A stretch of DNA of 64,000 nucleotides from Bacteroidales bacterium (GTDB lineage: Bacteria > Bacteroidota > Bacteroidia > Bacteroidales > WCHB1-69): the NCBI GenBank assembly GCA_017395245.1, contig JAFPVR010000055.1:21579-85578 (forward strand), read 5' to 3'. The position numbers and the translations under genes are program-made. Below are positions 34,075 to 42,965 of this stretch, piece after piece (the stretch's first letter is position 1; every line of letters begins with the position of its first letter). A model generated the notes under the pieces. The model made no database searches. It was not told the origin of the DNA and worked only from the letters and a program-made list of their open reading frames with translations.

Positions 34075-34082
34075 TATTTTTG
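34075..34082 (+). promoter_or_regulatory. -7 box (TATTTTTG) before the TetR-like gene
   Basis: TAnnTTTG match 30 bp upstream of the ATG at 34113; a longer frame from 34080 would begin inside it. Confidence 0.6.
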
Positions 34083-34112
34083 CCGCGTAAATCATTTCAA
34101 AACACATTATAT

Positions 34113-34661
34113 ATGGCTTTGTCTGAGAATAAAAAAAGAGAACTCTTCGAATACTACTCACAGAACGGCTTCCGTCAACCGATGGACAAAATCGCCGATA
34201 GTTTGAGAATTTGCCACAAAACATTCTTCAACCGTTACTGTAACAAGGCCAAATCCGTTGAGATTGCATGGCAGTATTGGCAAGGGGTCTGCCAGAAAAA
34301 GTGGATTGCCCTCATGCAGCACTGCAACCACAGCGTGGAAGCCCTGACGGTAACGGTGTTCCACTTCCGTTCAATGAGCCGGGAAGAGCCTCATTATTAC
34401 GAGCTTACACGAGACAGACGTTTATACCTTGGTACGGATTCTTTCTTCTACACCGCCCTGAAAACCGTATTGGAGCGCGGCAAGCAGTGTTTCCATATCC
34501 ATGAGAATCTAAATGAGGAAACCTACATCCAGTTCCTGCTGAACAACCTCTTTCAGATTGATGTGGAGGAGGAGCGGCGACCGGATGTCCTGCGTTACGT
34601 CCTTTTGCCGGCCCTGACCGAACGCGGTATGGAACTGTTTATGGAAACCCCGTTCGCGTAA
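34113..34661 (+). CDS. TetR-like DNA-binding protein
   Basis: A 182-aa cytosolic protein. The N-terminal 50 residues (KRELFEYYSQNGFRQPMDKI then ADSLRICHKTFFNRYCNKA) fit the TetR helix-turn-helix, with the F-x-x-Y-x-x-K end of that motif class; the rest is helical and would bind a ligand. Divergence from well-known TetR members is strong. No target operon is obvious: the downstream gene has its own -7 box. Its stop TAA (34659-34661) is in a degenerate family-A element. Confidence 0.7.
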   Translation: MALSENKKRELFEYYSQNGFRQPMDKIADSLRICHKTFFNRYCNKAKSVEIAWQYWQGVCQKKWIALMQHCNHSVEALTVTVFHFRSMSREEPHYYELTRDRRLYLGTDSFFYTALKTVLERGKQCFHIHENLNEETYIQFLLNNLFQIDVEEERRPDVLRYVLLPALTERGMELFMETPFA

Positions 34662-34685
34662 AGACGTTATAATTCACGTCTCCTC
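34658..34685. repeat. Degenerate family-A element at the TetR-like stop
   Basis: GTAAAGAC ... CACGTCTCCTC with an AT-rich core GTTATAATT. Its TAA is the stop codon of the upstream gene. Confidence 0.65.
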
Positions 34686-34748
34686 AGCCCATTCCAAACA
34701 GTCTCTGCAAATTAAACATGGCGTATTCCCATCAATCTAAAAAAGTGG

Positions 34749-34756
34749 TATTTTTG
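34749..34756 (+). promoter_or_regulatory. -7 box (TATTTTTG)
   Basis: TAnnTTTG match 14 bp upstream of the ATG at 34771; a near-leaderless transcript would result. Confidence 0.55.
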
Positions 34757-34770
34757 CCGCCAATTTTGAA

Positions 34771-36033
34771 ATGATGAAAAGAATCGCCCTTACAATTTGC
34801 ATATTGCTTTCCTTGTTCGCCGGACGAGCCAGTTACCTGTTGATTCCCATGGACCTCGCACAGGCTAATCACCTGAAGGCTTACGGCATTGCCTATTTCG
34901 CTGTGGCTCACCAAGTTGACATGAGCTGGCTGCTAAACTACCGAGGTGGCAGTTTCATGTGCCCCTACAGCAGCGTCTTGGAAGATGAGTGCGTCATCCG
35001 CGGTGTCTCCTACGAGGTCATCGCCGACATGCAGGCCACGCAGATTCTCAACGAAATTGCGGTAGTGGAGAACAATATGAACGAGATTCGCCTCACCAAG
35101 GAGCCGAAAATTGCCGTCTACTCCCCGAAAAACAAGCTGCCGTGGGACGATGCCGTGACCCTCGTACTCACTTACGCCGAAATCCCTTACACCGTGATTT
35201 ACGATGAGGAAGTCATCAAGGGTGAACTGCCGAAATACGACTGGTTACACCTGCACCATGAGGATTTCACCGGCCAATACGGGAAGTTTTGGGCCAGTCA
35301 GCGCAACACCAAGTGGTATCAGGAGGATGTGAAGGAGAATGAAGAACGGGCCGCACAGTTAGGTTTCACCAAGGTGTCACAGATGAAGCTGGCCGTGGCC
35401 AAGGGCATCCGAGACTTCGTGGCCGGCGGCGGTTACCTTTTCGCCATGTGCTCCGGCCCCGACAGCTACGACATTGCGCTTGCTGCCGAAGGGGTGGACA
35501 TCTGCGAGAGCATGTTTGACGGTGACCCAATGGACCCGCAGGCGCAAAGCAAACTCAATTACGATAACTGTTTCGCTTTCACCAACTTTCATATTGAAAC
35601 AAACCCTTACGTCTATGAGGTTTCCGACATTGACGTAAGTCCCACGCAGCATATCTCCAACAAATCGCACGACTATTTCACGCTGTTCGAATTCTCGGCA
35701 AAGTGGGATCCTGTACCCACCATGCTGTGCCAGAATCACTTGCAAGTGATTCCCGGCTTCATGGGACAGACCACGGCATTCCGTAAGGAGCTCATCAAAC
35801 CGACTGTAACCATTATGGGCGAGTGCGCTTATTTCAACGAGGCCCGCTACATCCACGGTGAATTCGGCAAGGGCACCTGGACGTTCTACTCCGGCCACGA
35901 CCCCGAGGATTACCAGCACCTCGTCAACGACCCGCCCACCGACCTGAATCTATTCCCCAATTCGGCCGGTTACCGCCTGATTCTCAACAACGTGCTGTTC
36001 CCTGCCGCGAAAAAGCAGCAGCAGAAGACTTAA
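34771..36033 (+). CDS. Exported conserved Bacteroidota protein, amidotransferase-like
   Basis: A 420-aa protein with a signal peptide (IALTICILLSLFAGRA) followed by SYLLIPMDLAQANHLKAYGI, a start shared by proteins often labelled 'asparagine synthetase B' in Bacteroidota. It lacks the N-terminal catalytic Cys and the synthetase domain of AsnB, so that label is not supported. KIAVYSPKNKLPWDDAVT and FVAGGGYLFAMCSGPDSYDI resemble a class I glutamine-amidotransferase-like (BPL-N type) fold. Function unknown. The final residues and stop TAA (36031-36033) overlap the first heptamer of an AGACTTA array. Confidence 0.65.
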   Translation: MMKRIALTICILLSLFAGRASYLLIPMDLAQANHLKAYGIAYFAVAHQVDMSWLLNYRGGSFMCPYSSVLEDECVIRGVSYEVIADMQATQILNEIAVVENNMNEIRLTKEPKIAVYSPKNKLPWDDAVTLVLTYAEIPYTVIYDEEVIKGELPKYDWLHLHHEDFTGQYGKFWASQRNTKWYQEDVKENEERAAQLGFTKVSQMKLAVAKGIRDFVAGGGYLFAMCSGPDSYDIALAAEGVDICESMFDGDPMDPQAQSKLNYDNCFAFTNFHIETNPYVYEVSDIDVSPTQHISNKSHDYFTLFEFSAKWDPVPTMLCQNHLQVIPGFMGQTTAFRKELIKPTVTIMGECAYFNEARYIHGEFGKGTWTFYSGHDPEDYQHLVNDPPTDLNLFPNSAGYRLILNNVLFPAAKKQQQKT

Positions 36034-36150
36034 GACGTGAGACTTAAGACTTAGGACTTAAATTGGATATCAGAATATTGCATTGCTATAACGTATGATT
36101 GTGTAAGAAAGGAGACCTTAAAAGTCTCAAGTCTTACGTCTTACGTCTCA
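36026..36150. repeat. Composite element 1: inverted heptamer arrays around a core (family D)
   Basis: Left array: five exact heptamers, AGACTTA, AGACGTG, AGACTTA, AGACTTA, GGACTTA (36026-36060). Right array: AGTCTCA, AGTCTTA, CGTCTTA, CGTCTCA (36123-36150), complementary to the left. The 62-bp core contains TTGGATATCAG and ATTGCATTGC. A second element with a related core in the reverse direction is at 58764. Confidence 0.8.
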
Positions 36151-36177
36151 AAACAATTATCTGAAGAATGGTTTTCA

Positions 36178-37002
36178 TTAAATGTATGGAACCATATTAT
36201 ATATCAGTTCCACCACCTGCGGACCGGCAGCGGCGGCGGCCTCCAAGACCTCTTCATGGCTGGCTTTCTCCACGCGACCGATAATGCCCAAATCCGTGAT
36301 GACGGAAAGCGCGAACACCTCGATGCCGCGATGGCGGGCCATGATGGCTTCCGGAACGGTGGACATACCCACGGCATCGGCGCCGAAAAGATAGAACATC
36401 TTGTACTCCGAAGGCGTTTCAAAGCAAGGACCCGACACACCGATATAGACACCCTCCTGCAAGTGGATGTTCAACTTTTTGCCGGTTTGCTGCGCCAATT
36501 TCACCAAACGGTGCGAATATACCTCGCTCATGTTCGGGAAACGCGGACCTAACTCATCGTCATTCGGACCAATGAGCGGATTGGTGAAAAAGTGGTTGAT
36601 ATGGTCGCGGATTAGCATGATGTCGCCCACCTGGAACGTGGGATTCATGCCGCCCGCTGCATTCGAAAGGATGACAGTTTTTACGCCAAGACCGGGCAGA
36701 ATCTGCTGCGGATAGGTCACTACATCCATTGGGTAGCCCTCATAATAGTGGAAACGGCCGCTGAAAACGAGCACTTCCACACCGTTCAACCGACCAAAAA
36801 TCAACGTTCCCTTGTGCCCTTCCACCGTGGAAACTGGAAAATAGGGGATGTCCTGGTAAGGAATCTCATCCACAATATCGACTTTATCCGTCAGGCCACC
36901 CAAACCGGAGCCTAACACGATGGCGATTTTCGGATCTATTGTTTTACGGAAGTTCAAATATTCAACCGTTTTTTCAACTCTTTTTCTCTTTTCCTCTAAC
37001 AT
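36178..37002 (-). CDS. punA: Purine-nucleoside phosphorylase (trimeric type)
   Basis: A 274-aa cytosolic enzyme splitting inosine and guanosine with phosphate for purine salvage. IAIVLGSGLGGLTDKV near the N-terminus, GRFHYYEGYPMDVVTYP, and ILSNAAGGMNPTFQVGDIM are the diagnostic segments of the trimeric PNP family; the purine-binding Glu is in CFETPSEYK and the Asn in SVITDLG is replaced by Asp, a position that differs among MTAP/PNP relatives. It is the last gene in the run M23-phoH-lpxK-punA; its start lies 29 bp inside the lpxK end. Confidence 0.93.
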   Translation of the reverse strand: MLEEKRKRVEKTVEYLNFRKTIDPKIAIVLGSGLGGLTDKVDIVDEIPYQDIPYFPVSTVEGHKGTLIFGRLNGVEVLVFSGRFHYYEGYPMDVVTYPQQILPGLGVKTVILSNAAGGMNPTFQVGDIMLIRDHINHFFTNPLIGPNDDELGPRFPNMSEVYSHRLVKLAQQTGKKLNIHLQEGVYIGVSGPCFETPSEYKMFYLFGADAVGMSTVPEAIMARHRGIEVFALSVITDLGIIGRVEKASHEEVLEAAAAAGPQVVELIYNMVPYI

Positions 37003-38092
37003 GGTCTTTCACTATTTGGTTAAACGTATCCCGCTGTGCCTCAGTAAGAAACTCAACTTCCACCGGAACCACAAAAACGGGTAGCAAAGATACAATATTT
37101 CTGATATGCTCTGACTGTAACCGCATCCAATCTTTTTCCGTGGTAACCAGCACGGCACGTTCACCTGTGTTGTTAAAGTGCTGATCATAAACGGATTGAA
37201 TTTCTTTTTCGGTGAATGTGTGATGGTCAGGGAAGGCATAATGTTTCACCACATTTATTTTTCTCGCTATTGCAGAGACGCAAAATTTTGCGTCTCTGCA
37301 AAGATAATCAAGCAGCGGCTTCGGATTTGCAATGCCCGTCAGCAGCACCACATCCCGAACGGTCTCACAATCAAGATTTTTAGCAGCCGGGGTGACAGGC
37401 GACAACTGTTCGTAGCGGAAACGGGTGAAAAACAGGTCTTGATGCGGTTTCAGACGAAGCTGATAGCGCCATTTAGACTCGTCAACGGAAGCCCCATCGG
37501 GCACTTTTGTCACCACAACCATGTCGGCAAAACGCGAGGCTCGCGGGAACTCGCGCAACTTTCCTGCAGGCATCGGCATGTCCGGGCGAAAAGGGCGGTC
37601 GTATTCCGTCAGCAGGATATGGAACGTAGGCCGGAATCGCAGATGTTGGTATGCATCATCCAGCACAATCACGTTTGTTTCAGGATGCTCATCTAAAAGG
37701 TTCCGCACCCCTTCGCAACGGTCGCCATCCACGGCCAGGGGAACGTCTGGAAAACGCAAATGCGTCATAAACGGCTCATCACCAAACACTTCCGCATTCC
37801 TATCTTGTGGATCTGTCTGTAATACAGCCTGATAACCCTTCGATTTCCGGCCATAGCCGCGACTGAGCACCGCCACATGGAAGTCCTGCTTCAGTAGGTT
37901 TATAACATATTGGGTATGAGGGGTTTTACCTGTTCCTCCCACAGCCAAGTTGCCAATGTCAATGGCGGGGACAGACGAAACCTCGCTCCATAGTATCCCT
38001 TTTCGGTATAGAAAGCGCCGAATCGCCGCCACACACCCGAAAAGCAGGGAAAAAGGGGTCAGCAATATACCTATGAAGAGCTTAAATTGCAT
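36974..38092 (-). CDS. lpxK: Tetraacyldisaccharide 4'-kinase, interrupted in frame by a palindrome
   Basis: Inner-membrane kinase that adds the 4'-phosphate of lipid A. The 372-aa protein has an N-terminal membrane helix (FIGILLTPFSLLFGCVAA), then DIGNLAVGGTGKTPHTQYV with the P-loop at 51-57, VLSRGYGRKSKGYQ and NVIVLDDAYQHLRFRP. Residues about 264-274 (CRDAKFCVSA) are encoded by a 32-bp perfect palindrome of family A, a stretch not expected in LpxK. The reading frame continues normally afterwards. It overlaps phoH by 11 bp upstream and punA downstream. Confidence 0.93.
   Translation of the reverse strand: MQFKLFIGILLTPFSLLFGCVAAIRRFLYRKGILWSEVSSVPAIDIGNLAVGGTGKTPHTQYVINLLKQDFHVAVLSRGYGRKSKGYQAVLQTDPQDRNAEVFGDEPFMTHLRFPDVPLAVDGDRCEGVRNLLDEHPETNVIVLDDAYQHLRFRPTFHILLTEYDRPFRPDMPMPAGKLREFPRASRFADMVVVTKVPDGASVDESKWRYQLRLKPHQDLFFTRFRYEQLSPVTPAAKNLDCETVRDVVLLTGIANPKPLLDYLCRDAKFCVSAIARKINVVKHYAFPDHHTFTEKEIQSVYDQHFNNTGERAVLVTTEKDWMRLQSEHIRNIVSLLPVFVVPVEVEFLTEAQRDTFNQIVKDHVRGKEKKS
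37270..37301. repeat. Family-A palindrome inside lpxK
   Basis: A 32-bp perfect palindrome: TTGCAGAGAC ... GTCTCTGCAA around GCAAAATTTTGC. The arm change GTAG to GCAG is matched on the other side (CTGC). It is translated in lpxK. Confidence 0.9.
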
Positions 38093-39104
38093 TTTCAGCG
38101 GTTTCACTGCGCTTGGCCGCTTCCCGTTCCGCACGGCGCTTTTGCGCGGCCTCCTCCATTTCATTTTCGTAGGCCTCGTAGCGATTGATAATCTTGGTCA
38201 CGAGATGGTGGCGCACCACATCTTTGTTGTCCATGTAGATAAAGTCGATACCCTTCACGCCGCGCAAGATGCGGTCGGCGAGGATGAGCCCTGACTGCTG
38301 ATGTTTGGGCAGGTCGATCTGGGTGATGTCGCCGGTAATGAAGAACTTGGCGTTCTTGCCCATGCGGGTGAGGAACATCTTGAGCTGTGCGGAAGTGGCA
38401 TTCTGGGCCTCGTCGAGGATGACATAGGCATTGTCGAGCGTGCGCCCGCGCATGAAGGCCAATGGCGCAATCTCAATGACTTTGTCCTCCATCATCGTCA
38501 CTAATTTCTGCATGGGCATCATATCCCAAAGCGCATCGTAAAGCGGTTGAAGGTAGGGGTCAAGCTTATCGCGGAGATCACCGGGCAAGAAACCGAGATT
38601 TTCGCCGGCCTCCACCGCCGGACGGGTAAGGATGATACGCTTTATCTGCTTGTTTTTCAATGCCTTGACAGCCAATGCCACAGCTGTATAGGTTTTGCCA
38701 GTACCCGCCGGACCTACCACAAAAACCATGTCGTTCTTCTCCGCACTCTCCACTAACCGTTTCTGGTTCGGGGTTATGGCCTTGATGATTTTACCCTCAC
38801 GCCCGTGCACGATGACATTGCCATCGGTCTGGTTGAGGGCGTAAAAACTGTCGTCCTCCATCGCCGTGATGTTGATGATATCGGTTTCGGTGAGTTTCCC
38901 GAATTGTTCTATATGCCTTTCCAGCAGTGAGATTCGGTTCTCAAATTCCTGCACGTCGTCATCGGCGCCGGAGACTTTGATTTCGGTGCCACGGGCCACA
39001 ATCTTCAGTTTCGGGAAGATGTGCGTCAGCATGGTGATGTTATTATTCTGGAAGCCAAGCAGTTCAACTGCAGTATCGGGATTGAGGTCTATAATGGTGT
39101 CCAT
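38082..39104 (-). CDS. phoH: PhoH-family ATPase
   Basis: A 340-aa cytosolic RNA-helicase-like P-loop ATPase, linked in other bacteria to RNA metabolism with YbeY. N-terminal KH-like part (about 1-100), then Walker A GPAGTGKT at 131-138, ILTRPAVEAGENLGFLPGDL, Walker B VILDEAQNAT and FFITGDITQIDLP. A charged C-terminal tail (EEAAQKRRAEREAAKRSE) follows. The ATG at 39104 is chosen because it lies 8 bp after the stop of the M23 gene; another ATG at 39125 would overlap it. It overlaps lpxK by 11 bp. Confidence 0.94.
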   Translation of the reverse strand: MDTIIDLNPDTAVELLGFQNNNITMLTHIFPKLKIVARGTEIKVSGADDDVQEFENRISLLERHIEQFGKLTETDIINITAMEDDSFYALNQTDGNVIVHGREGKIIKAITPNQKRLVESAEKNDMVFVVGPAGTGKTYTAVALAVKALKNKQIKRIILTRPAVEAGENLGFLPGDLRDKLDPYLQPLYDALWDMMPMQKLVTMMEDKVIEIAPLAFMRGRTLDNAYVILDEAQNATSAQLKMFLTRMGKNAKFFITGDITQIDLPKHQQSGLILADRILRGVKGIDFIYMDNKDVVRHHLVTKIINRYEAYENEMEEAAQKRRAEREAAKRSETAENAI

Positions 39105-39111
39105 GTTCGAT

Positions 39112-40026
39112 TTATTCGATGACAAGATAGTTCAAAGGATTGATAGGAAAGCCGTTATACCATAGCTCGAAGTGCAAATGGTAGGAGTTGCCTCCTTCCG
39201 AGCCAGCATTTCCGGCCGTGGCGATAGGCATACCGGCAGTCACCCGCGAACCCAACGTTTTGAGCAAGGCGGCGTTGCGTTTGTAGATGGAAATCATATT
39301 GCCGGGATGCTGCACGATAATGGTATAACCATCTGACGCTGTGTAGTTTGCGGCAATCACCACGCCGTCGGCCACGCAAGTGACCGTCTTGTTGTCGTTG
39401 GGGGTAATGTCAATGCCGTAATGGTTCTGCGACGCGTCGAAAAGCCGGGTGACGGCACCCATGGCCGGCGGATATATCGAGATGTTGGTGATTTTGGCCT
39501 GCTCGATATTGGGAACACCCCCGCTATTGGCCGAGCTGTTTTCCCCGACACGTCCGAGAATCATTTCCGCCTCCTCCAGCACCTCATGCAGCCCTTCACC
39601 CCGTGAGGGATCGCGATCCACAGGATGCACGTCCGGGGTTGTCTGTGCCTCGTCATCCTCATAAACCGCTCCGTCATTGCCCTCCAACATACCGGTAAAG
39701 TTTTCTATAAACTGCTGGTTAATAGCAAGTTGTTTCTCCAATGAATCCACTCGCGCCGCCGTTTGCTTGTACATCTTGTAGTCTTTCTGGTCTGTATAAC
39801 CGGGAATATAGACGCGCAACGGAGTTAGGGCAATCAGCACGGTGGTCAGCACAATGATGACGAAAGCAGCGAGGATGGCCACCACGGCCATCTTCTGGAT
39901 GGTGATGCGGCGGATGACGAAGCTCTGCTCGTGGGTATCCTCATTGGAGAACACCAGCCTGTAGCGCGTCTTCCACTCGCTCACAATGATATTCCATACA
40001 TGCTTTATCTTCTCAAACTTGCTCAT
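39112..40026 (-). CDS. Membrane-anchored M23 metallopeptidase
   Basis: A 304-aa peptidoglycan hydrolase with one N-terminal membrane helix (MAVVAILAAFVIIVLTTVLI), a short coiled coil and a C-terminal LytM domain. The zinc site is complete: HYGID (His and Asp) and HLHFE (second pair). It is therefore a likely active endopeptidase, in contrast to the EnvC-like protein at 9878. ATG at 40026 follows a -7 box at 40054; an in-frame upstream ATG at 40077 is ruled out by that box. First gene of the run with phoH, lpxK and punA. Confidence 0.9.
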   Translation of the reverse strand: MSKFEKIKHVWNIIVSEWKTRYRLVFSNEDTHEQSFVIRRITIQKMAVVAILAAFVIIVLTTVLIALTPLRVYIPGYTDQKDYKMYKQTAARVDSLEKQLAINQQFIENFTGMLEGNDGAVYEDDEAQTTPDVHPVDRDPSRGEGLHEVLEEAEMILGRVGENSSANSGGVPNIEQAKITNISIYPPAMGAVTRLFDASQNHYGIDITPNDNKTVTCVADGVVIAANYTASDGYTIIVQHPGNMISIYKRNAALLKTLGSRVTAGMPIATAGNAGSEGGNSYHLHFELWYNGFPINPLNYLVIE

Positions 40027-40053
40027 TTCTGTCTTTCCATCCGTTTGGAGGCG

Positions 40054-40061
40054 CAAAAGTA
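40054..40061 (-). promoter_or_regulatory. -7 box (TACTTTTG) for the M23-phoH-lpxK-punA run
   Basis: Minus-strand TAnnTTTG match 28 bp upstream of the ATG. The heptamer array at 40070 covers the -33 region. Confidence 0.6.
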
Positions 40062-40069
40062 CATTTTTT

Positions 40070-40111
40070 TTGACCATTGACCATTGACATTTGACCTTTG
40101 ACTGTTGAAGA
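40070..40111. repeat. Heptanucleotide array, TTGACCT type
   Basis: Six units in exact register: TTGACCA, TTGACCA, TTGACAT, TTGACCT, TTGACTG, TTGAAGA. It is placed over the upstream promoter region of the M23 gene. Confidence 0.8.
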
Positions 40112-40220
40112 CTTTTTTGTGTATTTTATAATTCTCTAACTCATAACCAATTAAGTCAACCCCTGAAAAATAATCTATCAACAATGCCATTTTTGTGGGT
40201 CTTTTGTAAAGAAATAATCG

Positions 40221-40228
40221 TATTTTTG
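40221..40228 (+). promoter_or_regulatory. -7 box (TATTTTTG) before the four-helix-bundle gene
   Basis: TAnnTTTG match 26 bp upstream of the ATG at 40255. Confidence 0.6.
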
Positions 40229-40254
40229 CCCCCGAAAAAATAAACTAAAGCATT

Positions 40255-40728
40255 ATGAACGAAAGAGAGATTAACGTAAGTTTTTTCAGATTTGAGGACT
40301 TGAGGATTTATGCCAAAGCTATGGATTACATCGTGTGGTTGTATCAACAGCTTCCTACGAATGAAGTAGCTGACAATCAGAAATTTATGCAGAAATCGTT
40401 CTTGAGATCCGCTCAAGACATTGCCCTGAATACGGCCGAGGGCTCTTCCCGCAATAGAACCCAGTTCCTGTATTATTTGAAGATGGCGAAGAGTTCTGTC
40501 AGAGAGTGCGTGGTGCACACGGAAATCGCTTTCCGCTCCGGCGTCATCACCGAAGAGGCCAAAGATCACTCCCGCAACGAGTTGATGGAGCTGACCAAGA
40601 TGATCGGCTCGCTCATCGCTTCCCTGCAGCGCAGCACCATCGGCTACGGTCATTCAGAGAGACCGTCCGAAGATGTTGACGATATGAACATCCCCGAAGC
40701 GGACGATTTCGACGAGATGAAATTCTGA
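40255..40728 (+). CDS. Four-helix-bundle protein (23S rRNA intervening-sequence/Avd-like family)
   Basis: A 157-aa cytosolic protein. FFRFEDLRIYAKAMDYIVWL, then FLRSAQDIALNTAEGSSRN and YLKMAKSSVRECVVH match the S23/IVP four-helix bundle (TIGR02436-like). Relatives are found inside rRNA intervening sequences, or as accessory (Avd) proteins of diversity-generating retroelements; neither rRNA nor reverse transcriptase is near, so this is a free-standing member of unknown role. A longer acidic C-terminal tail (SEDVDDMNIPEADDFDEM) is unusual. It has its own promoter and terminator. Confidence 0.85.
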   Translation: MNEREINVSFFRFEDLRIYAKAMDYIVWLYQQLPTNEVADNQKFMQKSFLRSAQDIALNTAEGSSRNRTQFLYYLKMAKSSVRECVVHTEIAFRSGVITEEAKDHSRNELMELTKMIGSLIASLQRSTIGYGHSERPSEDVDDMNIPEADDFDEMKF

Positions 40729-40767
40729 TTATCCCTAAAACCACGTAAATTCTAAACGTATATACAT

Positions 40768-40804
40768 AAAAGGATGTCTTTCTGGATGTCCTTTTTTGTT
40801 TTTA
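40768..40804 (+). terminator. Terminator after the four-helix-bundle gene
   Basis: Stem AAAAGGA / TCCTTTT with a 14-base loop, followed by TTGTTTTT. Confidence 0.65.
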
Positions 40805-40826
40805 ATTATCACACATTCGACCTTTT

Positions 40827-42908
40827 ATGAAATTCAAGCACATCTTACTGCTCCTGTTTTTGGTTCCCTTTTCGCTTTCAGCGAGAACACTGACCAAAAG
40901 CGAGATGACCACATTGGGCATTCGCGCTTTCCAGCAAAAGGCTGTCGGCATCTATCCGGATGCCGTTTCCTACTTCCTTCAGGGTTGCGACTATCTGCGT
41001 GATGGAGGGGACATCTATGCCGCCGTGCTACACTTCGACCACGGATTCCTGATTCTATCGGCTGAGGACGCCGTCATGCCTATTCTGGCCTACGGATTCA
41101 CGGATGACATAGACGTGGACAACCTTGCGCCAGGCGTGGAATCCCTACTGTCGCAGTACAAGGATGAGATTGCCGTCGCGCGTCGCACGCAACTACCTGC
41201 AAGTGAGCGCATCCAGAACGCCTGGAAAGAGCTGCGGAACCCCTCCCGCGCCACGATGACGGAAACGGTCGTCGCCCCGTTAATCACAGCCAAGTGGAAC
41301 CAGAACAAGTACTACAACTACTACTCCCCACGCGATGCGGAATCGCCGAGCGGCTATGACGGCAAGGTGCCGAACGGCTGCGTGGCGGTGGCCATGTCCC
41401 AAATCATGTACTACTACCGTTACCCCGAAAGCGGCACGGGCAGCCATACGAACTACACTTACGACTATGGCAACTTCTATGTCAACTTCGGGCAGCAACA
41501 CTACTGCTACGAAGCTATGGTTGACAAGCTTAATTTCTACAACAACGAGGTGGCCAAACTGATTTTCCATGCCGCCACATCGGTGGATATGGGTTACGGC
41601 GCCGACGGTTCGGGAGCCTATTCGCATGATGTCCCGAACGCGATGTCCACCTATTTCAGATACAACTCCGACAGCCATTACCGCCAAAAGCATGACTACA
41701 GCGACTCTTCGTGGCGGCAGATGCTCAAAGCCGATCTGGATGCCGCCAGACCTCTCTATTACTCCGGCTATTCGGAGAGCGGCGGCCATGCGTTCATCTG
41801 CGACGGCTACAACAGCGACGAATATTTCCATTTCAACTTCGGCTGGGGCGGGTCCGGCAACGGCTACTACATCACCCAAAGCAATGACGACAACGCGGTA
41901 GGCGGCTTCAACCACGGTCAGTGCGCCATTTTCAACCTGCACCCGCGCTACGATGATTATCCCCTCTACTGCGACGATCACGAAATCACTGCCACGGAAG
42001 GCACATTGGAAGACGGCAGCGGCAATCTTGACTACCAGAACAACACCCACTGCACGTACGTCATCGCGCGCCCGATGCAGTACTCCGTGGAAATCACCCT
42101 GACAAAACTGTTAACGCAGGAAAACCACGACTATCTGCGATTCTGGAACGGCCATCCTTCCCAAGACAGCCTCCTCGCCGAGTTTTCCGGTGCCGTTTCG
42201 AACGCCTCCTTCCAGCTCAGCACCGACAGCCTGTACATCACGTTTGAGACGGATGACTCGGTGACAGACCAAGGCTGGCACTTTCATTTCTATTCCCTGC
42301 GCGAGGGCGTGAGCTGCGGCACCCACGCCACACACGAACCGTCAGGCATGATTTCCGACAACAGCGACGAGAACAACAACTACCGCGACAACATGAATTG
42401 TCGTTGGATGATTCGCATTCCGGAGGCTTCTTACATCACCTTCACGTTTGAGGAATTGGATATCAGTCCGGAGGATCACCTTGAGTTTCACGACATCAGC
42501 ACCTCGCCCTACGAGCTGTTGGACAGCTATACGGGCAACGACAATCCCGGAGTCGTCACCTATTACACAAGCAGGATTCAGGTGACGTTCACGGCGGACA
42601 ACTATCTAAACGCCGCAGGTTTTAAGGCCTACTGGTCAACCGACTTGTCTGGCGTTGAGGATTTCGGCACCCCGGTGTCCGTTTATCCGAATCCGGCATC
42701 CAGCATCCTCCACGTCACCCTGCCTGGCGCAAATGACGGCTGCGTCGCCACTATATATAATATGGTAGGACAGGCTGTCTTCACGCAGGTCTACGAAGGA
42801 GGAAAAACCATCGCCATCCCCGTGGACGGTTTTGTCAACGGCATGTATTTGTTGGAGCTGGAAAGCGACGGCCGTGTCCTTCATCAAAAAATTATGGTGA
42901 AGCATTAA
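40827..42908 (+). CDS. T9SS-exported C10 (streptopain-type) cysteine protease with CUB-like domains
   Basis: A 693-aa secreted protease. Signal peptide to SLSA, an inhibitory prodomain (to about 150), then the C10 catalytic core with C185 in VPNGCVAVAMSQIM and H321 in SGGHAFICDGYN. Two CUB-like beta domains follow (about 385-500 and 500-600, each with D-x-L-x-F/E strands such as HDYLRFWNG and EDHLEFHD). The last 80 residues (VSVYPNPASSILHVTL ... VLHQKIMVKH) are a type A T9SS sorting domain. Related proteins are PrtT and interpain of oral Bacteroidales. It probably supplies peptides to the ABC and S46 systems. Confidence 0.92.
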   Translation: MKFKHILLLLFLVPFSLSARTLTKSEMTTLGIRAFQQKAVGIYPDAVSYFLQGCDYLRDGGDIYAAVLHFDHGFLILSAEDAVMPILAYGFTDDIDVDNLAPGVESLLSQYKDEIAVARRTQLPASERIQNAWKELRNPSRATMTETVVAPLITAKWNQNKYYNYYSPRDAESPSGYDGKVPNGCVAVAMSQIMYYYRYPESGTGSHTNYTYDYGNFYVNFGQQHYCYEAMVDKLNFYNNEVAKLIFHAATSVDMGYGADGSGAYSHDVPNAMSTYFRYNSDSHYRQKHDYSDSSWRQMLKADLDAARPLYYSGYSESGGHAFICDGYNSDEYFHFNFGWGGSGNGYYITQSNDDNAVGGFNHGQCAIFNLHPRYDDYPLYCDDHEITATEGTLEDGSGNLDYQNNTHCTYVIARPMQYSVEITLTKLLTQENHDYLRFWNGHPSQDSLLAEFSGAVSNASFQLSTDSLYITFETDDSVTDQGWHFHFYSLREGVSCGTHATHEPSGMISDNSDENNNYRDNMNCRWMIRIPEASYITFTFEELDISPEDHLEFHDISTSPYELLDSYTGNDNPGVVTYYTSRIQVTFTADNYLNAAGFKAYWSTDLSGVEDFGTPVSVYPNPASSILHVTLPGANDGCVATIYNMVGQAVFTQVYEGGKTIAIPVDGFVNGMYLLELESDGRVLHQKIMVKH

Positions 42909-42965
42909 ACAAAACGGGTGAAAGGTTGTCTTACTGGTAACTTTTAACCCTTAAATACCAGCGAT

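Noticed and set aside
34771-36033. Asparagine synthetase B
   Set aside because: No N-terminal nucleophile Cys and no ATP-pyrophosphatase motif; the common label looks like an annotation carry-over.
36026-36150. Replication origin or plasmid iterons
   Set aside because: Heptamers are degenerate, occur at many gene junctions and no dnaA, rep or DnaA-box cluster is nearby.
40255-40728. Avd protein of a diversity-generating retroelement
   Set aside because: No reverse transcriptase, template repeat or variable-repeat target gene is found within the window.
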